From the NCBI GenBank assembly GCA_963811885.1, contig CAWETB010000008.1, positions 62,001 through 126,000 of the forward strand: a stretch of DNA of 64,000 nucleotides. Reading direction: 5' to 3'. Under the pieces are notes generated by a model. That model saw only the letters and a list, made by a program, of their open reading frames with translations, had not been told where the DNA came from and made no database searches. Positions 36,753-47,808 of the stretch are shown one piece after another. The position numbers were made by a program, and so were the translations under genes. The stretch comes from Gaiellasilicea sp963811885. GTDB taxonomy: Bacteria; Actinomycetota; Thermoleophilia; Gaiellales; Gaiellaceae. Numbering within the stretch: the first letter of the stretch is position 1; each line of letters opens with the position of its first letter.

Positions 36753-37331
36753 GTGAAAGAGCGGATGCTGCGCGGCGAGCTCTACCACGCCGACGACCCG
36801 CAGATCGAGGCCGAGCAGGCCCGCGCGCACGAGCTGATGGAGCAGTACAACGCGACCCGCCACGCCGAGCAGGACGAGCGGGACCGGCTGCTGCGCGAGC
36901 TGCTCGGCGAGGTCGGCGACGGTGTCGTCGTCCGGCCGCCGTTCCGCTGCGACTACGGCGCCCACATCGCGATCGGAGCCGGGACGTTCGTCAACTTCGA
37001 CTGCGTCATGCTCGACGTCGCGCCGATCCGGATCGGCGCCGCCTGCCAGGTCGCGACGGGCGTCCAGCTCCTGACCGCGACCCACCCGATCGATCCCGAG
37101 CCGCGCCGGCTCGGCTGGGAGTACGCGAAGCCGATCACGATCGGCGACAACGTCTGGCTCGGCGGCGGCGTCATCGTCTGCCCCGGCGTCACGATCGGCG
37201 ACAACACCGTGGTCGGTGCGGGAGCAATCGTCACGCGCGACCTGCCGGCCGACGTCGTCGCGTTCGGCAACCCGGCGCGGGTGCACCGGAGCATCGACGA
37301 GCGTGACCGCGTCGACGTGCCCGAGCTGTAG
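36753..37331 (+). CDS. Maltose/galactoside O-acetyltransferase-like hexapeptide transferase
   Basis: 192 residues from a GTG. MKERMLRGELYHADDPQIEA is the Mac (maltose acetyltransferase) N-terminal domain. A left-handed beta helix follows, with catalytic His in LLTATHPIDPEPRR and hexapeptide turns ITIGDNVWLGGGVIVCPGVT and NTVVGAGAIVTRDLPADVVA. It transfers acetyl from acetyl-CoA to a sugar hydroxyl. It follows the cNMP-binding gene closely and may be in its operon. Confidence 0.9.
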   Translation: MKERMLRGELYHADDPQIEAEQARAHELMEQYNATRHAEQDERDRLLRELLGEVGDGVVVRPPFRCDYGAHIAIGAGTFVNFDCVMLDVAPIRIGAACQVATGVQLLTATHPIDPEPRRLGWEYAKPITIGDNVWLGGGVIVCPGVTIGDNTVVGAGAIVTRDLPADVVAFGNPARVHRSIDERDRVDVPEL

Positions 37332-37361
37332 GCGCAGCGGCCGACGCCCTACACTTCGGCG

Positions 37362-38186
37362 ATGCCCGTGGACGAGCGGAAAATCGCGATTCTCGGAGCC
37401 GGCCAGATCGGCGAGGCGCTGATCGGCGGCCTGCTCTCGTCGGGCTGGCGCACGCCGGCCGAGCTCGCCGCCTCGACGCGGCGGGAAGAGCGCGCGGCCG
37501 AGCTGCGCGAGCGGCACGGCATCGAGGTCACGCTCTCGAACGCGGATGCCGCAGCGGGCGCGGCGCTGGTCGTGATCTCCGTCAAGCCGCAGGACATCGA
37601 GACGCTGCTCGGCGAGATCGGCCCGCTGATCCAGCCCGAGCAGACCGTGCTCTCGATCGCAGCCGCGATCCCGACCGCGGCGATCGAGCGCCACCTCGGC
37701 AGCGGCGTCCCCGTCGTCCGCGCGATGCCGAACACGCCCGCCGTCGTGCACGAGGGGATGGCGGCCATCTGCGCCGGCTCGCACGCCGACGAGCAGCACC
37801 TGACGCTCGCGGAGGAGGCCCTCCGCCACGTCGGCGCGGTCGTCCGCGTCTCGGAGCCGTACATGGACGCGGTCACCGCGGTGTCGGGCTCGGGGCCTGC
37901 CTACTTCGCGCTGCTCGCGGAGGCGATGATCGAGGCCGGGATCCTGCTCGGGCTCTCGCGCGAGGTCTCGACGCAGCTCGTCGTCCAGACGATGCTCGGC
38001 ACGGCGAAGCAGCTGCGCGACCTGAAAATGCACCCCGTCGAGCTGCGCGAGATGGTCACCTCGCCCGGCGGGACGACGATCGCCGCGATCCGCGAGCTCG
38101 AGCAGGCCGGCGTGCGCGCCGCGTTCCTGAACGCGATCCAGGCGGCGATGGACCGCTCGCGCGAGCTCGCCAGTGGCGATTCGTAA
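37362..38186 (+). CDS. proC: Pyrroline-5-carboxylate reductase
   Basis: 274 residues, intact. Rossmann motif KIAILGAGQIGEALIGGLLS, then VVRAMPNTPAVVHEGMAAIC and the C-terminal signature DAVTAVSGSGPAYFALLAEA with MVTSPGGTTIAAIRELEQAG. It catalyses the last step of proline synthesis with NAD(P)H. Its end overlaps the start of the lactonase gene by 14 bases. Confidence 0.96.
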   Translation: MPVDERKIAILGAGQIGEALIGGLLSSGWRTPAELAASTRREERAAELRERHGIEVTLSNADAAAGAALVVISVKPQDIETLLGEIGPLIQPEQTVLSIAAAIPTAAIERHLGSGVPVVRAMPNTPAVVHEGMAAICAGSHADEQHLTLAEEALRHVGAVVRVSEPYMDAVTAVSGSGPAYFALLAEAMIEAGILLGLSREVSTQLVVQTMLGTAKQLRDLKMHPVELREMVTSPGGTTIAAIRELEQAGVRAAFLNAIQAAMDRSRELASGDS

Positions 38187-38861
38187 CCTCAACGGCGTCG
38201 GCATCCACGTCGTCGAGAACCCGGCCCGGCTGGCCGCCGGCTGGCTGATCCACACGGCGTCCGAGCCCGGCCATATCGCGCTCTCCGGCGGGTCCGCCAG
38301 CCGGGCGTACGAGCTCGCGGCCGAGCTCCTGCCCGAGTGGCGGCGGGACGTCCACCTCTGGTTCGGCGACGACCGCGCGGTGGCGCCGGGGGACGAGCGC
38401 TCGAACTACCGCCTCGTGCAGCAGACCCTGCTCGACCGCCTCGTCGCGCTGCCGACCGTGCACCGCATCCACGGCGAGCTCGGTGCGCCGGACGCCGCGG
38501 AGCTCTACGACCGCGAGCTCGACGGCGTCACACTCGACCTCGCCGTTGAACGGGATCGGCGCCGGACGGGCACACCGCGTCGCTCTTTCCGGGCGCGGAG
38601 GCGCTCGACGAGCGGGAGCGGCGCGCGGTCGCCGCCGAGCCCGGGCTGGAGCCGTTCGTCGAGCGCGTGACGCTGACGCCGCCGGTGTTCGGCGCGACGC
38701 GCCTGCTCGTCTACCTCGTCACCGGGGACTCGAAGGCGTCGGCCGTCAGGAAGGCGTTTGCCGAGGAGCCGAGCGCCGAGACGCCGGCGAGCCTGATCCG
38801 CGGCGTCGAGACGATCGCGATCCTCGACGAGGCGGCCGCGTCGCAGCTTCCTCAGGGATAG
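38173..38861 (+). CDS. pgl: 6-phosphogluconolactonase (two frame breaks)
   Basis: About 229 residues. HIALSGGSASRAYELAAELL, then VHLWFGDDRAVAPGDERSNY, and after two junctions near 38543 and 38557 GIGADGHTASLFPGAEALDE and RVTLTPPVFGATRLLVYLVT. These are the Pgl/DevB motifs, including the catalytic His of DGHTASLFPG. It hydrolyses 6-phosphogluconolactone in the oxidative pentose phosphate pathway. Length is 3n+2, as expected for two extra bases. GTG start inside proC. Confidence 0.9.
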
Positions 38862-39146
38862 CGGCGCGGGCCTGGGCCGTCGGGGACGAGCGACCCGAGG
38901 CGCCGGCGGTTCCGCGCGACGAGCCGGTACGGCGCGCTCGACGGGCTGCGGATCGAGCCGTCGGTCCGGACGACGTGGACGCTCTCGAAGCGCATCGCCT
39001 CTGGCAGAGCGCGCGAGCAGCGGCCGCGCCGCCTCGTCGTCGAACGGGAGCCAGGCGTAGCGGCCACGGTCGACCCGCGCGGCGACACGCGCCACGAAGC
39101 GGCAGAAGCGTCAATTGCCGTCGTACAGCACGACCGGACGGGTCAC
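38852..39146 (-). CDS. DCC-family (DUF393) thiol-disulfide protein (frame breaks)
   Basis: About 97 residues. GTG start gives MTRPVVLYDGN, then in another frame CRFCRFVARVAARVDRGRYA with the CxxC motif, and finally MRFESVHVVRTDGSIRSPSS. This is the DCC family (named for the DxxCxxC motif, here DGNCRFC), thought to act in thiol-disulfide exchange. Junctions are near 39112 and 39015. The start overlaps the stop of the 39143 gene (GTGA). It is convergent with pgl and overlaps it by 10 bases. Confidence 0.78.
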
Positions 39147-39791
39147 GGCAGGAGCTCCGACTCGAGCTCCGGCGCCGCCATGCCGCGCCGGGCGGCCAGC
39201 GCCTGCAGGACGAGCACCGTGTCCGCGACGGGCATGTCCTCGAGGTACACGTCGCGGCTCTCGAACGACTCGAGCACGGCCTCGACCGCCTCGACGTAGC
39301 CGACCACGTCCTCCGCGGCGACGAACGCGAGCGCGTCCGCGACCTCGCTCGGGAACGTGTCGTGCGTCCGCGCGTAGCCGGCGTGGACGCGCACGTCGTC
39401 CCAGTCGCCGAGGACGCCGTACGCGAGCGCCGCGGCGTAGCGGCTGACCGGCGACTCGGACTCGGCGGCACCCGACGTCGAGCGCCCAGCGCGCGTCGGC
39501 CGCCGCCCCGTCCCAGTCGCCGGCGAGCAGCCGCGCCTTGATCGCGCCGATCGGACGCCCCCAGCTCTCGGGCGGCGCGTGCTCCCAGCTCTGCCGGTAG
39601 CGCTCGGCGGCGCGGGCAAACCACGCGCTCCCGTCGGCGCCGCTCATCAGCTCGGCGAGCCCCGCCGCACAGGCCGCGTTCCCCATCCGCGTCAGTTGCC
39701 GCTGCCGCGCGTCGGGATCGTCCGGGAGCCGTGCCGCTCCGTCCTCGTACCGCTCCACGGCCCGCGCATGCAGCTGAGTCCAGTCGGGCAC
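39143..39791 (-). CDS. Helical (TPR-like) protein of unknown function (one frame break)
   Basis: About 215 residues from a GTG (MPDWTQLHARAVERYEDGAA). The sequence is all helical with Ala-rich pairs such as MGNAACAAGLAELMSGADGS and RPIGAIKARLLAGDWDGAAA. After the junction near 39470 it reads RYAAALAYGVLGDWDDVRVH and VEAVEAVLESFESRDVYLED. Length is 3n+1. It looks like a short solenoid. First gene of a two-gene unit with the DCC protein. Confidence 0.68.
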
Positions 39792-39923
39792 GAGCTGAGA
39801 ATAGGCGTACCGCCCGCCGCAAGATCGGATATGCTGCGTCCAGCGCCGCTCGTCACGCTTCCGGGCAACCAAACGGGCGCGCCACTCTGAGGAAAGCAGC
39901 ACCACCGTCTTCGTGCTGCGCAG

Positions 39924-42471
39924 ATGTCAGAAGCGATACTGAATCCGACACTCACGTCGGACGCGCCGGACGGCCTGACCGCCGACGCGCTCCGAGCACA
40001 GGAATGGGCCGGCGAGCCCTTCCTCCATCCCGGCGAAGAGCCGGCCGAGGCCCTTGCGCCTGGAACGGCCCGTCGGGCCGCGCTCGACGAGGCGCTCGTC
40101 GAGATCGAGAGTGGGCGCCGCTCGCCGTCGTCGAGCTGGAAGGTCCGCTTCGGACTCCTGCTCGGCCTCGAGCGCGTGCTCTCGTCGAAGCCGCCCGCGA
40201 CCGCCGCCGGCACCGAGCTGCGCAAGCACCAGATCGACGCGCTCGCCGGGATGCTGACCGAGCTGATCGCGGCGAACCAGCGCCAGGCCGAGGATCTGAA
40301 CGGCAACGGCAACGGCCACGCCGAGGCGGAGCTCGAGGCCGAGGACGCCGACGAGGAGGACGAGCTCGAGCCGGCCGACGGGGAGGCCGACGCCGACGAC
40401 GAGCCGGAGTTCACGGGCGAGGATCCCGGCGCGGTGCGGCGCTACCGCTTCCGCCACCCGACGGCGTCCGGCAAGACGATCGCCGCAGCGGGATTCGTCG
40501 AGGCGGCACGAACGCTCGGCATCCTCATCCTCACCCACCGCCGCCTGCTCGTCTCCCAGTTCCAGCGCGACCTGACGACCGAGGGCTACGGCGAGCGCTT
40601 CACGGACGCGATCGAGCGCGGCCAGACCCCGTCGCGCGAGAACCCGATCACGATCCAGACCTACGCCTGGTTCGCCCGCCACGCCGACTCGATCTCGCGC
40701 GACGCCTACCAGCTCGTGATCTGCGACGAGGCCCACACGGCGCTCGGCGAGAAGACGAGCGCGGCGATCCGCAGCTACTCGGAGCCGCTCTACATCGGCA
40801 TGACCGCGACCGAGCAGCTGATCGCGAAGCAGGTCTCCGACGTCTTCCCCGCCTCGGTCGACGACCTGCCGCTGACCGACGCGGCCCGCCGCGGCCTGAT
40901 CGCGCCGCTCCGCTGCCTGCGCGTCCCGCCCGCCGCCGCGATCAACGCGGTGCCGATCGTCGGCGGCGACTTCGAGGAGCGCGCGCTCGCCGCCGCACTC
41001 GACCACCAGGCTCTGAACCAGGCCGCCGCGAGCCTCTACCGCGAGCGCTTCGACTCGACGCCGGGCATCGTCTACGCCGCCGGCGTCGACCACGCCTACA
41101 ACCTCGCGCAGGAGTTCCGCGCAGCCGGGCTGAAGGCGGAGGCGGTCTCGGGCCGCACGCCGCCGGTCAAGCTCGCCGAGACGCTCGCCGCCTACGAGCG
41201 CGGCGACATCAACGTCCTGATCAACGCGATGCTGCTCGCCGAGGGCTGGAACTCGCCGCGCGCGACCGTCTGCATGCACCTCGCGCCGACGGCGTCGAAG
41301 CGCGTCTACCAGCAGCGGATCGGCCGGATCATGCGGACACATCCGCGCAAGGAGGCCGGGATCGTCGTCGACTTCACGCCGAAGTCGGCCACGCACAACG
41401 ACCGCGTCGTCTCGCTCCACTCGCTGCTCGAGTCCGACTTCTACCGCGAGGGAGCGCGCGTGACGCCGGCGCCTCGCCGCCGCGTGCAGCGCCGCGCCCG
41501 CCGCCGCCTCTCGCCGGCGCCGTGGCTCGTCCCGGTCACCGCGGACGTCGCGCGGCGGCTCGCCGTGATCCAGCGCGAGTGGCAGCGGATCGACCCCAAG
41601 TTCCTGGACGAGGACGAGCAGCGCTACTGGGCGACCATCGCCGGCCGCCAGATCCGCTTCGACCAGCGGGCCGAGTTCGCGAAGAAGTTCGCCGAGGCCC
41701 GCGCCTCGAAGCCCGCGCTCGAGACGTTCCTCTCCGTCTGCGCCGCCGAGAACCCGAATCGGCGCCTGCGCATGACGGCGCTCCAGGACCGCGTCTCGAT
41801 GACCGTCGAGCGCGCGGACTTCGACGACCTCGTCACGCTCGTCGGCCAGGCGCCGCCCTGGGAGAAGGACCGCGCCGCGGGCGTCAGGATCCTGCTGCGC
41901 GCGATCGGCGAGGGCAAGGCGAACGCTCCCGACCAGATCCTCCAGCGCTGGACGTGGAAGCTCGCGAAGACGACGCGCAAGGTGCAGGACCGCCGTGCCA
42001 GCGCCGAGTTCCCCGAGGCGAAGCGCCTGCTCGGCGCCGTCGCCAACTCGCGCGGGCACCGGCACGAGGAGAACGTGCAGAAGCTGATCCAGGTCGCGAA
42101 GGCGCTGCCGCTCGACGTCGGCGCCGCGCTGCTCGCCTCCTCCGAGGGGTACACGCCCGCGCGCGAACAACACGCTCGACCGCGCCCGCGAGGAGATCGG
42201 CGAGATCAGGGAGATCGCGAACGCACTCGCCGACAACCTGCCCGCGCCGAAGGCACCGTCGCGCAAGTCGCGGCGGCGGAAGCGGAAGAAGAAGCCCGGC
42301 GAGGGCCAGGCGCAGCCGGCCGCAGAGGGCGCGGCAGCGTCGAACGGCGGCGCACCCGCCGAGGGCGGCGACGGGGCGGCGAAGCCGAGGCGGCGACGCC
42401 GTCGGCGCAAGCCGTCAGGCGGCTCGGCCGAGGGCCGCGCGCCCGCCACCGAACCGCCGGCCGCCGAGTAA
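39924..42471 (+). CDS. DEAD/DEAH-type superfamily 2 helicase with acidic insert (one frame break)
   Basis: About 848 residues. A Q-like motif LRKHQIDALAGM (about 99-110) is separated from motif I (HPTASGKTIAAAGF, about 178-191) by an unusual acidic linker (about 131-171). Motif II is VICDEAHTAL (DEAH 268-271), motif III GMTAT, and motif VI YQQRIGRIMRTHPRK. A long C-terminal half has no named domain. After the junction near 42163 it ends in a Lys/Arg-rich and Ala/Pro-rich tail that may bind nucleic acid. Length is 3n+1. Likely an ATP-dependent RNA or DNA remodeller. Confidence 0.87.
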
Positions 42472-42484
42472 CGAAGAACGGACG

Positions 42485-44111
42485 ATGCTCCTGCTGCTCG
42501 CGATCGGCTTCGTCGCGGGCGTCGTCACGGCGCTGTCCCCGTGCGTCCTCCCCGTCCTGCCGATCGTGCTCGCCGGCGGCGCCACGGGACGCCGGCCGCT
42601 CGCGATCGTCGCCGGGATCGTCCTCAGCTTCACCGTCTTCACGCTCTTCGCCGCATGGCTGCTCGACCTGCTCGGCCTGCCCGAGGACGTCCTGCGCAAC
42701 CTCGCGATCGTCCTGCTCTTCGTCGTCGCGCTCTCGCTGCTCGTGCCGCAGGTCGCCGAGTGGCTCTCGCGGCCGCTCCAGTTCCTGACCCGGCGGAGCG
42801 GCGGCGACCTCGGCGGCGGCTTCCTGCTCGGAGCCAGCCTCGGGCTCGTCTTCGTCCCGTGCGCCGGCCCGGTGCTCGCCGCGGTGACGGTGATCGCCGC
42901 CCGGCGCGACGTCGGCCTCGACAGCGTCCTGCTGACGCTGGCCTACGCGCTCGGCGCGGCTGCGCCGATGCTCGCGATCGCGTTCGCCGGCCAGCGGGCC
43001 GCACACGCCTTCCGCGCTCACGCCGTGCTCGTCCGCCGCGTCTCGGGCGTGCTCGTCGCCGGCGCAGCGATCGCGATCGCGCTCGGCGTCGACCGGAACC
43101 TGCAGACCGCCCTGCCCGGCTACACGGAGGCATTGCAGAAGCGCTTCGAGCGCTCCGACTCGGCCCAGCGCGAGCTGCGCAAGCTGACCGGCGGCCGCGA
43201 TCCCCAGGCAACCGGCGGCGGCACCGCGGCGCTCGAGGACTACGGCCCGGCGCCGGACTTCCACGGGATCACGCGCTGGCTCAACTCCAAGCCGCTGACG
43301 CTGCAGGAGCTGCGCGGCCGCGTCGTCCTGGTCGACTTCTGGACGTACTCGTGCATCAACTGCCTGCGCACGCTGCCGCACGTCCGCGCCTGGGACGCGC
43401 GCTACCGGGACGCCGGGCTGACGATCGTCGGCGTCCACTCGCCCGAGTTCGCGTTCGAGCGCGTCCCGTCGAACGTGCGCGAGAACGTCCGCAAGCTCGG
43501 CGTTCGCTACCCCGTCGCGCTCGACAACGACTTCGTCACCTGGCAGTCCTGGCACAACCAGTACTGGCCGGCCAAGTACCTGATCGACAAGCAGGGCCAC
43601 GTCCGCTACTTCCACTTCGGCGAAGGCGACTACTCGAAGACGGAGGACGCGATCAGGACGCTCCTCGGGAGCCGACGCGCCGGCAGCCTACGAAGCTCGC
43701 CGACGAGAGCCCGCACGGCCAGATCACGCCGGAGACCTACCTCGGCTACGAACGCCTCGACCGGAACGGCGGCGAGCCGGTCGTGAAGGACGAGCCGCAC
43801 GCCTACACCTTCCCGCGCGGCCTCGAGGCCAACGAGCTCGCCTACAGCGGCATCTGGACCGTGGAGGCCGAGCGCGCGGTCGGCGGCCTCAGCGCGGGGC
43901 TGCGCCTGCAGTACCGGGCGCGCGACGTCTACCTCGTCCTCACCGGGAAAGGCAAGGTCGACGTGCTCGTCGACGGGAAGCCCGAGCGGACGGTGCGGGT
44001 CAACGCGACGACCGCCTCTACACGCTGGTGCAGCGGCCGCGGATCGCCGACCACCTGCTCGAGCTCCGCTTCAGCCCTGGCCTCGCGGCCTACGCGTTCA
44101 CGTTCGGGTAG
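42485..44111 (+). CDS. dipZ: DipZ: CcdA-like membrane domain fused to thioredoxin-like domain (frame breaks)
   Basis: About 541 residues. The CcdA part has VVTALSPCVLPVLPIVLAGG and LGLVFVPCAGPVLAAVTVIA, the paired Cys that carry electrons across the membrane. A periplasmic redoxin follows, with active site VDFWTYSCINCLRTLPHVRA (CxxC). The C-terminal DipZ domain has TPETYLGYERLDRNGGEP and LVLTGKGKVDVLVDGKPERT. Junctions are near 43665 and 44010. It moves reducing equivalents from the cytosol to periplasmic thiols, for example in cytochrome c maturation. It starts 13 bases after the helicase. Confidence 0.9.
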
Positions 44112-44125
44112 GCCACAATCGGCCG

Positions 44126-46841
44126 ATGGTCACGCGCGAGCATGCGGTCGTCGGCAGAGATGTGGAGCTGGCGGTCAATCGACGACTTCCTCGCGCGGCC
44201 GGGTGAGGGAGCGCTCGTGCTCGAGGGCGAGCCGGGCATGGGGAAGACGACGCTCTGGCTGGAGGCGGTCGCACGCGCCGAGGAACGCGACTTCCTCGTT
44301 CTCCGCGCCCAGCCGGCCGAGAGCGAGACGCGCCTCTCGTACGCCGCCCTCGCGGATCTCGTCGGGCCCGAGTACGACCGCGTCCGGGACGAGCTGCCCG
44401 AGCCGCAGCAGCGGGCGCTCGACGCCGCGCTGCTTCGCACCGCGGGCAGCGCGAACTCACGGACGGTCGGCAGCGCGCTCGTCTCGGTGCTCGCTGCGCT
44501 GACGCGGGACACGCTCGTCCTCCTCGCGATCGACGACGGGCAATGGCTCGACCGCGCCTCGGCTCGCGCGCTCGAGTTCGCCGCCAGGCGGCTGCCGCCC
44601 GGCGTGAAGCTGCTGATGGCGCAGCGGCCCGGCGCAGACGTCGTCGATCCTGGTGAGCCGGTCGAACGAGTGACGCTCGGCCCGCTCTCGCTCGGCGCCC
44701 TCCACCACGTGCTGCGCGCGAACCTCGGCTCCGCGCCCTCGCGGCCGACCCTGATCCGGATCGTCGAGACCTCCGGCGGCAACCCCTTCTTCGCGCTCGC
44801 GATCGCACGCGCGCTCCCGGAGTCAGAGGACGCGCGCGCCCCGCTGCCGATCCCGCCCTCGCTCCAGCAGCTCGTCGCCGGGCGTCTGGCCCGCCTCTCC
44901 CCCGCGGCTCGCGAGGCAGCCCTCGTGGCGTCCGCCTTGTCCCGCCCGACCGTGCGCACGATCGACAACGCCGTCGGGCTCGCGGAGGCCGAGGAAGCAG
45001 GGGTGCTGACGGTCGCCCGTGACCGCGTCCGCTTCACCCACCCGCTGCTCGCGTCGGCCGTCTACGGCTCGGCGCACGGGACGCAGCTGCTCGAGCTGCA
45101 CCGGCGCCTCGCCGACGTCGTCGACGATCCGGAAGAGCGTGCGCAGCACCTGGCGCTGTGCACGACCGAGGCCGACGAAGCCGTGGCGACGGAGCTGGAG
45201 GCGGCAGCGGCGAGCGCGGCGAGGCGAGGCGCACAGGACGCCGCGGCCGATCTCTACGACGCTGCCTCCTCGCTCACGCCGGCGGCGGAGGACGCCGCTC
45301 GTGCGCGCACGGCTCGTGGGCAGGGCGGTCGCGCTCCACGCGAGCCGGCGATCCGGGGGCCGCACGGGAACTGGCGGAGCGCGCCGTCGAGACGGCGCCC
45401 CCGGGGCCGACGCGGGCCGACGCCCTGCTCGAGCTGAGTCGGATTGCGTGGGTCAGGCCGGGCGGCGCACTCGGGCCGCTCGACTACCTCCGGCTCGCGC
45501 TCGACGACGCCGGCGAGGACCGCCAGCTCAGCGGGATGATCCAGGCGAAGCTCGGCATGTACTCGGATGAAGACCACGTCCAGGCGCTCGAGCACTCGGA
45601 AGCAGCGGTCGCGCTCCTCGACGAAGACGCCGACCCCGGGTTGCTCGCGTACACGCTGCTCGACGCTGCTGTTCTACGGCGCCCAGACCGGGCGCGGCAT
45701 CGACGAGGGACTGCTGCAGCGCGCGCTCGAGCTCGAGGGGCGCGCGGGCCGGGACGCCGAGCGAAGCTCGCTCGTGCTGATCTGGTACCAGTGCACGGAC
45801 GCCCACGAGGAGGCACGGGCGCGGCACCGGCTGGAGGACGAGTGGTACCGCGACCGGGGCGAGGAGATCTGGGTCGCCGAGAAGCGCGCGCATCTCGCGC
45901 TCGTGGAGTCCCGGGCCGGCAACTGGGCGCTCGCGCGGGAGCTGATCGAACAGAGTTACGCGGAGCTCGAGCCCATCGGCCTTCAGGGGCCGCTCGCGAT
46001 GCCGCTCTGGACGCACGCCCGTTTTGACGCACTGGAAGGTCGCACCGAGGCTGCCCGCGCGGCGCTCCAGCCGCTGCTCGAAACCCGGAGCTCGCGGCCC
46101 GGCAGCGCCTGGTTCGCGACGTTCCCCCTCGAGGCGCTCGGCTTCATCGACCTGGTCGAGGGCGACTTCGCCGGCGCCGACCGGGCGTTCGCCGAGCTCG
46201 ACAACCTGCTGGAGTCGATCGGCGTCTCCGTCCCCTTCGCGGTCCGCTCGGACGCCGATCATGTCGAGGCCGCGGTCGGCCTCGGCGACCTCGAGCGGGC
46301 CTCGCGCATTCTCGACCGCTTCGAACGACGGGCGTCGAGCGCACCGAGGATCTGGACGAGCCTGACGCTACCGCGGGCCCGAGCGCTGATCGCCGCCGCC
46401 GAAGGCGATCCGGATCGCGCGCTGACCCTGCTCGACGATGTTCACGGAGGCGCCACGCTGCCCTTCGAGCACGCGCGCAACATCCTGCTGCGGGGCTCGC
46501 TGCAGCGGCGACTGAAGCAGAAGCGGGCGGCTGCGCTCTCCCTGTCGGAGGCGGTCGAGATCTTCGACCGGCTCGGCGCTCCGGACTGGTCGCGGCGCGC
46601 ACGGGACGAACTCGGGCGTGTCGGGCTCAGGCGTGGCGATCCCGACGAGCTGACGGAGACGGAGCGACGGATCGCGGAGCTCGCGGCGACGGGGCTGACG
46701 AATCGCGAGGTCGCGCAGGCCGCATTCGTGAGCCCGAAGACCGTCGAGGCGAACCTCGCCCGCGTCTACCGGAAGCTCGGCATCCGTTCGCGAGCCGAGC
46801 TCGGCGCCGCCATGGCCAGGGACGGCGGCACCAAGACGTAG
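44126..46841 (+). CDS. Large ATP-binding LuxR-family (LAL) transcriptional regulator (frame breaks)
   Basis: About 904 residues. MVTREHAVVGRDVELAV begins a signal-transducing ATPase with Walker A in LEGEPGMGKTTLWLEAVARA and Walker B in LVLLAIDDGQWLDRASARAL. A long helical/TPR region follows. It ends with a LuxR HTH (LTETERRIAELAATGLTNRE, then KTVEANLARVYRKLGIRSRA). Frame changes are near 44180, 45300, 45350 and 45668. LAL regulators bind small inducers through the helical region. No target is obvious; the following small genes are candidates. Confidence 0.87.
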
Positions 46842-46887
46842 GGAAACGCCCGATTCGTCCGAGCCGTCTGCGCCCTAGCGTCGAGGC

Positions 46888-47184
46888 GTGGAGATGTTCC
46901 TCGTCGAGCACTACCGTCCGGGCCTGTCGAGCGATGTGCTCGCCGCGGCCGTGTCCGACGTTCGAGCCGCGGCGGCGGCCCTCGCGGCCGAGGGCCGCCC
47001 GCTCGCGTACCTCCGGTCGGCGATCGTGCCGGACGACGAGGCGTATCTCTCGTTCTTCCAAGCCGCCTCGAAGGCGGACGTGCGTGCGGCGTACGACCGC
47101 GCCTGCGTCGGCTTCGACCGGATCAGCGAGGCAGTGCCCGCAGAACCCGAACCCAAGGAGGAAGCATGCGTAGAACCGCATTGA
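46888..47184 (+). CDS. DUF4242 (nickel-binding-like) small protein
   Basis: 98 residues from a GTG. MEMFLVEHYRPGLSSDVLAA, LAAEGRPLAYLRSAIVPDDE and SFFQAASKADVRAAYDRACV match the DUF4242 ferredoxin-like fold, whose Streptomyces member SCO4226 binds nickel. The end overlaps the start of the next gene, whose SD (AAGGAGGAA) lies inside it. Confidence 0.82.
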   Translation: MEMFLVEHYRPGLSSDVLAAAVSDVRAAAAALAAEGRPLAYLRSAIVPDDEAYLSFFQAASKADVRAAYDRACVGFDRISEAVPAEPEPKEEACVEPH

Positions 47185-47784
47185 TCGCGGCCGTCGTCGT
47201 GGTAGTGCTCACGGCGGCGGCGCTCGCCGGCGCCGGAGTGACGCCAGGCACGACCGCAGCCGGCCCGCCGGCACAGGAGATCGCCAAGCTGAAGCAGAAG
47301 ATCGCCGCGCTCCAGGCTCAGCTCGCCGCCCTGCAAGCACGTTCGCCGGAGGCGATCAGGAAACAGCTCGAGGTCGTCAAGCGAGTGACCGACCGGTTCG
47401 AGAACGCGAACGCCGCCGAGGCGCGCGGTTACGTGCAGGGCTCGCCCGTGCGAGAGCTCGCCCCAGGGCGGGATGGGCTTCCACTACATGAACCCGGCGG
47501 CGATCCAGGATCCGAAGCTCGATCCGCTGAAGCCCGAGGTGCTGCTCTACGCCCAGGCGACGGGCGGGCTCCAGCTGATCGGCGTCGAGTACATGAAGGT
47601 CGACGGCGACCAGAGCCTGGCGACGGACGGCGACCGGCCGACGCTGTTCGGCCGCGCGTTCGACGGGCCGATGCTCGGCCACGCGCCGGGGATGCCGATC
47701 CACTACGACCTGCACGTCTGGCTGCAGAAGCGGAACCCGAGCGGGATGTTCGCCCAGTGGAACCCCGAGGTGTCCTGCAAGTAG
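47166..47784 (+). CDS. Exported conserved protein with coiled-coil N-terminus (one frame break)
   Basis: About 205 residues. Signal peptide MRRTALIAAVVVVVLTAAAL, a short heptad stretch IAKLKQKIAALQAQLAALQA, then AAEARGYVQGSP. After the junction near 47450 it reads CESSPQGGMGFHYMNPAAIQ, VLLYAQATGGLQLIGVEYMK and PGMPIHYDLHVWLQKRNPSG, ending with Cys in VSCK. The two Cys may be bridged. Length is 3n+1. The globular part recurs in actinobacterial secreted proteins, but its function is not known to me. Confidence 0.78.
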
Positions 47785-47808
47785 GAGCGGTCGGTTAGGG
47801 TCGCGGGC

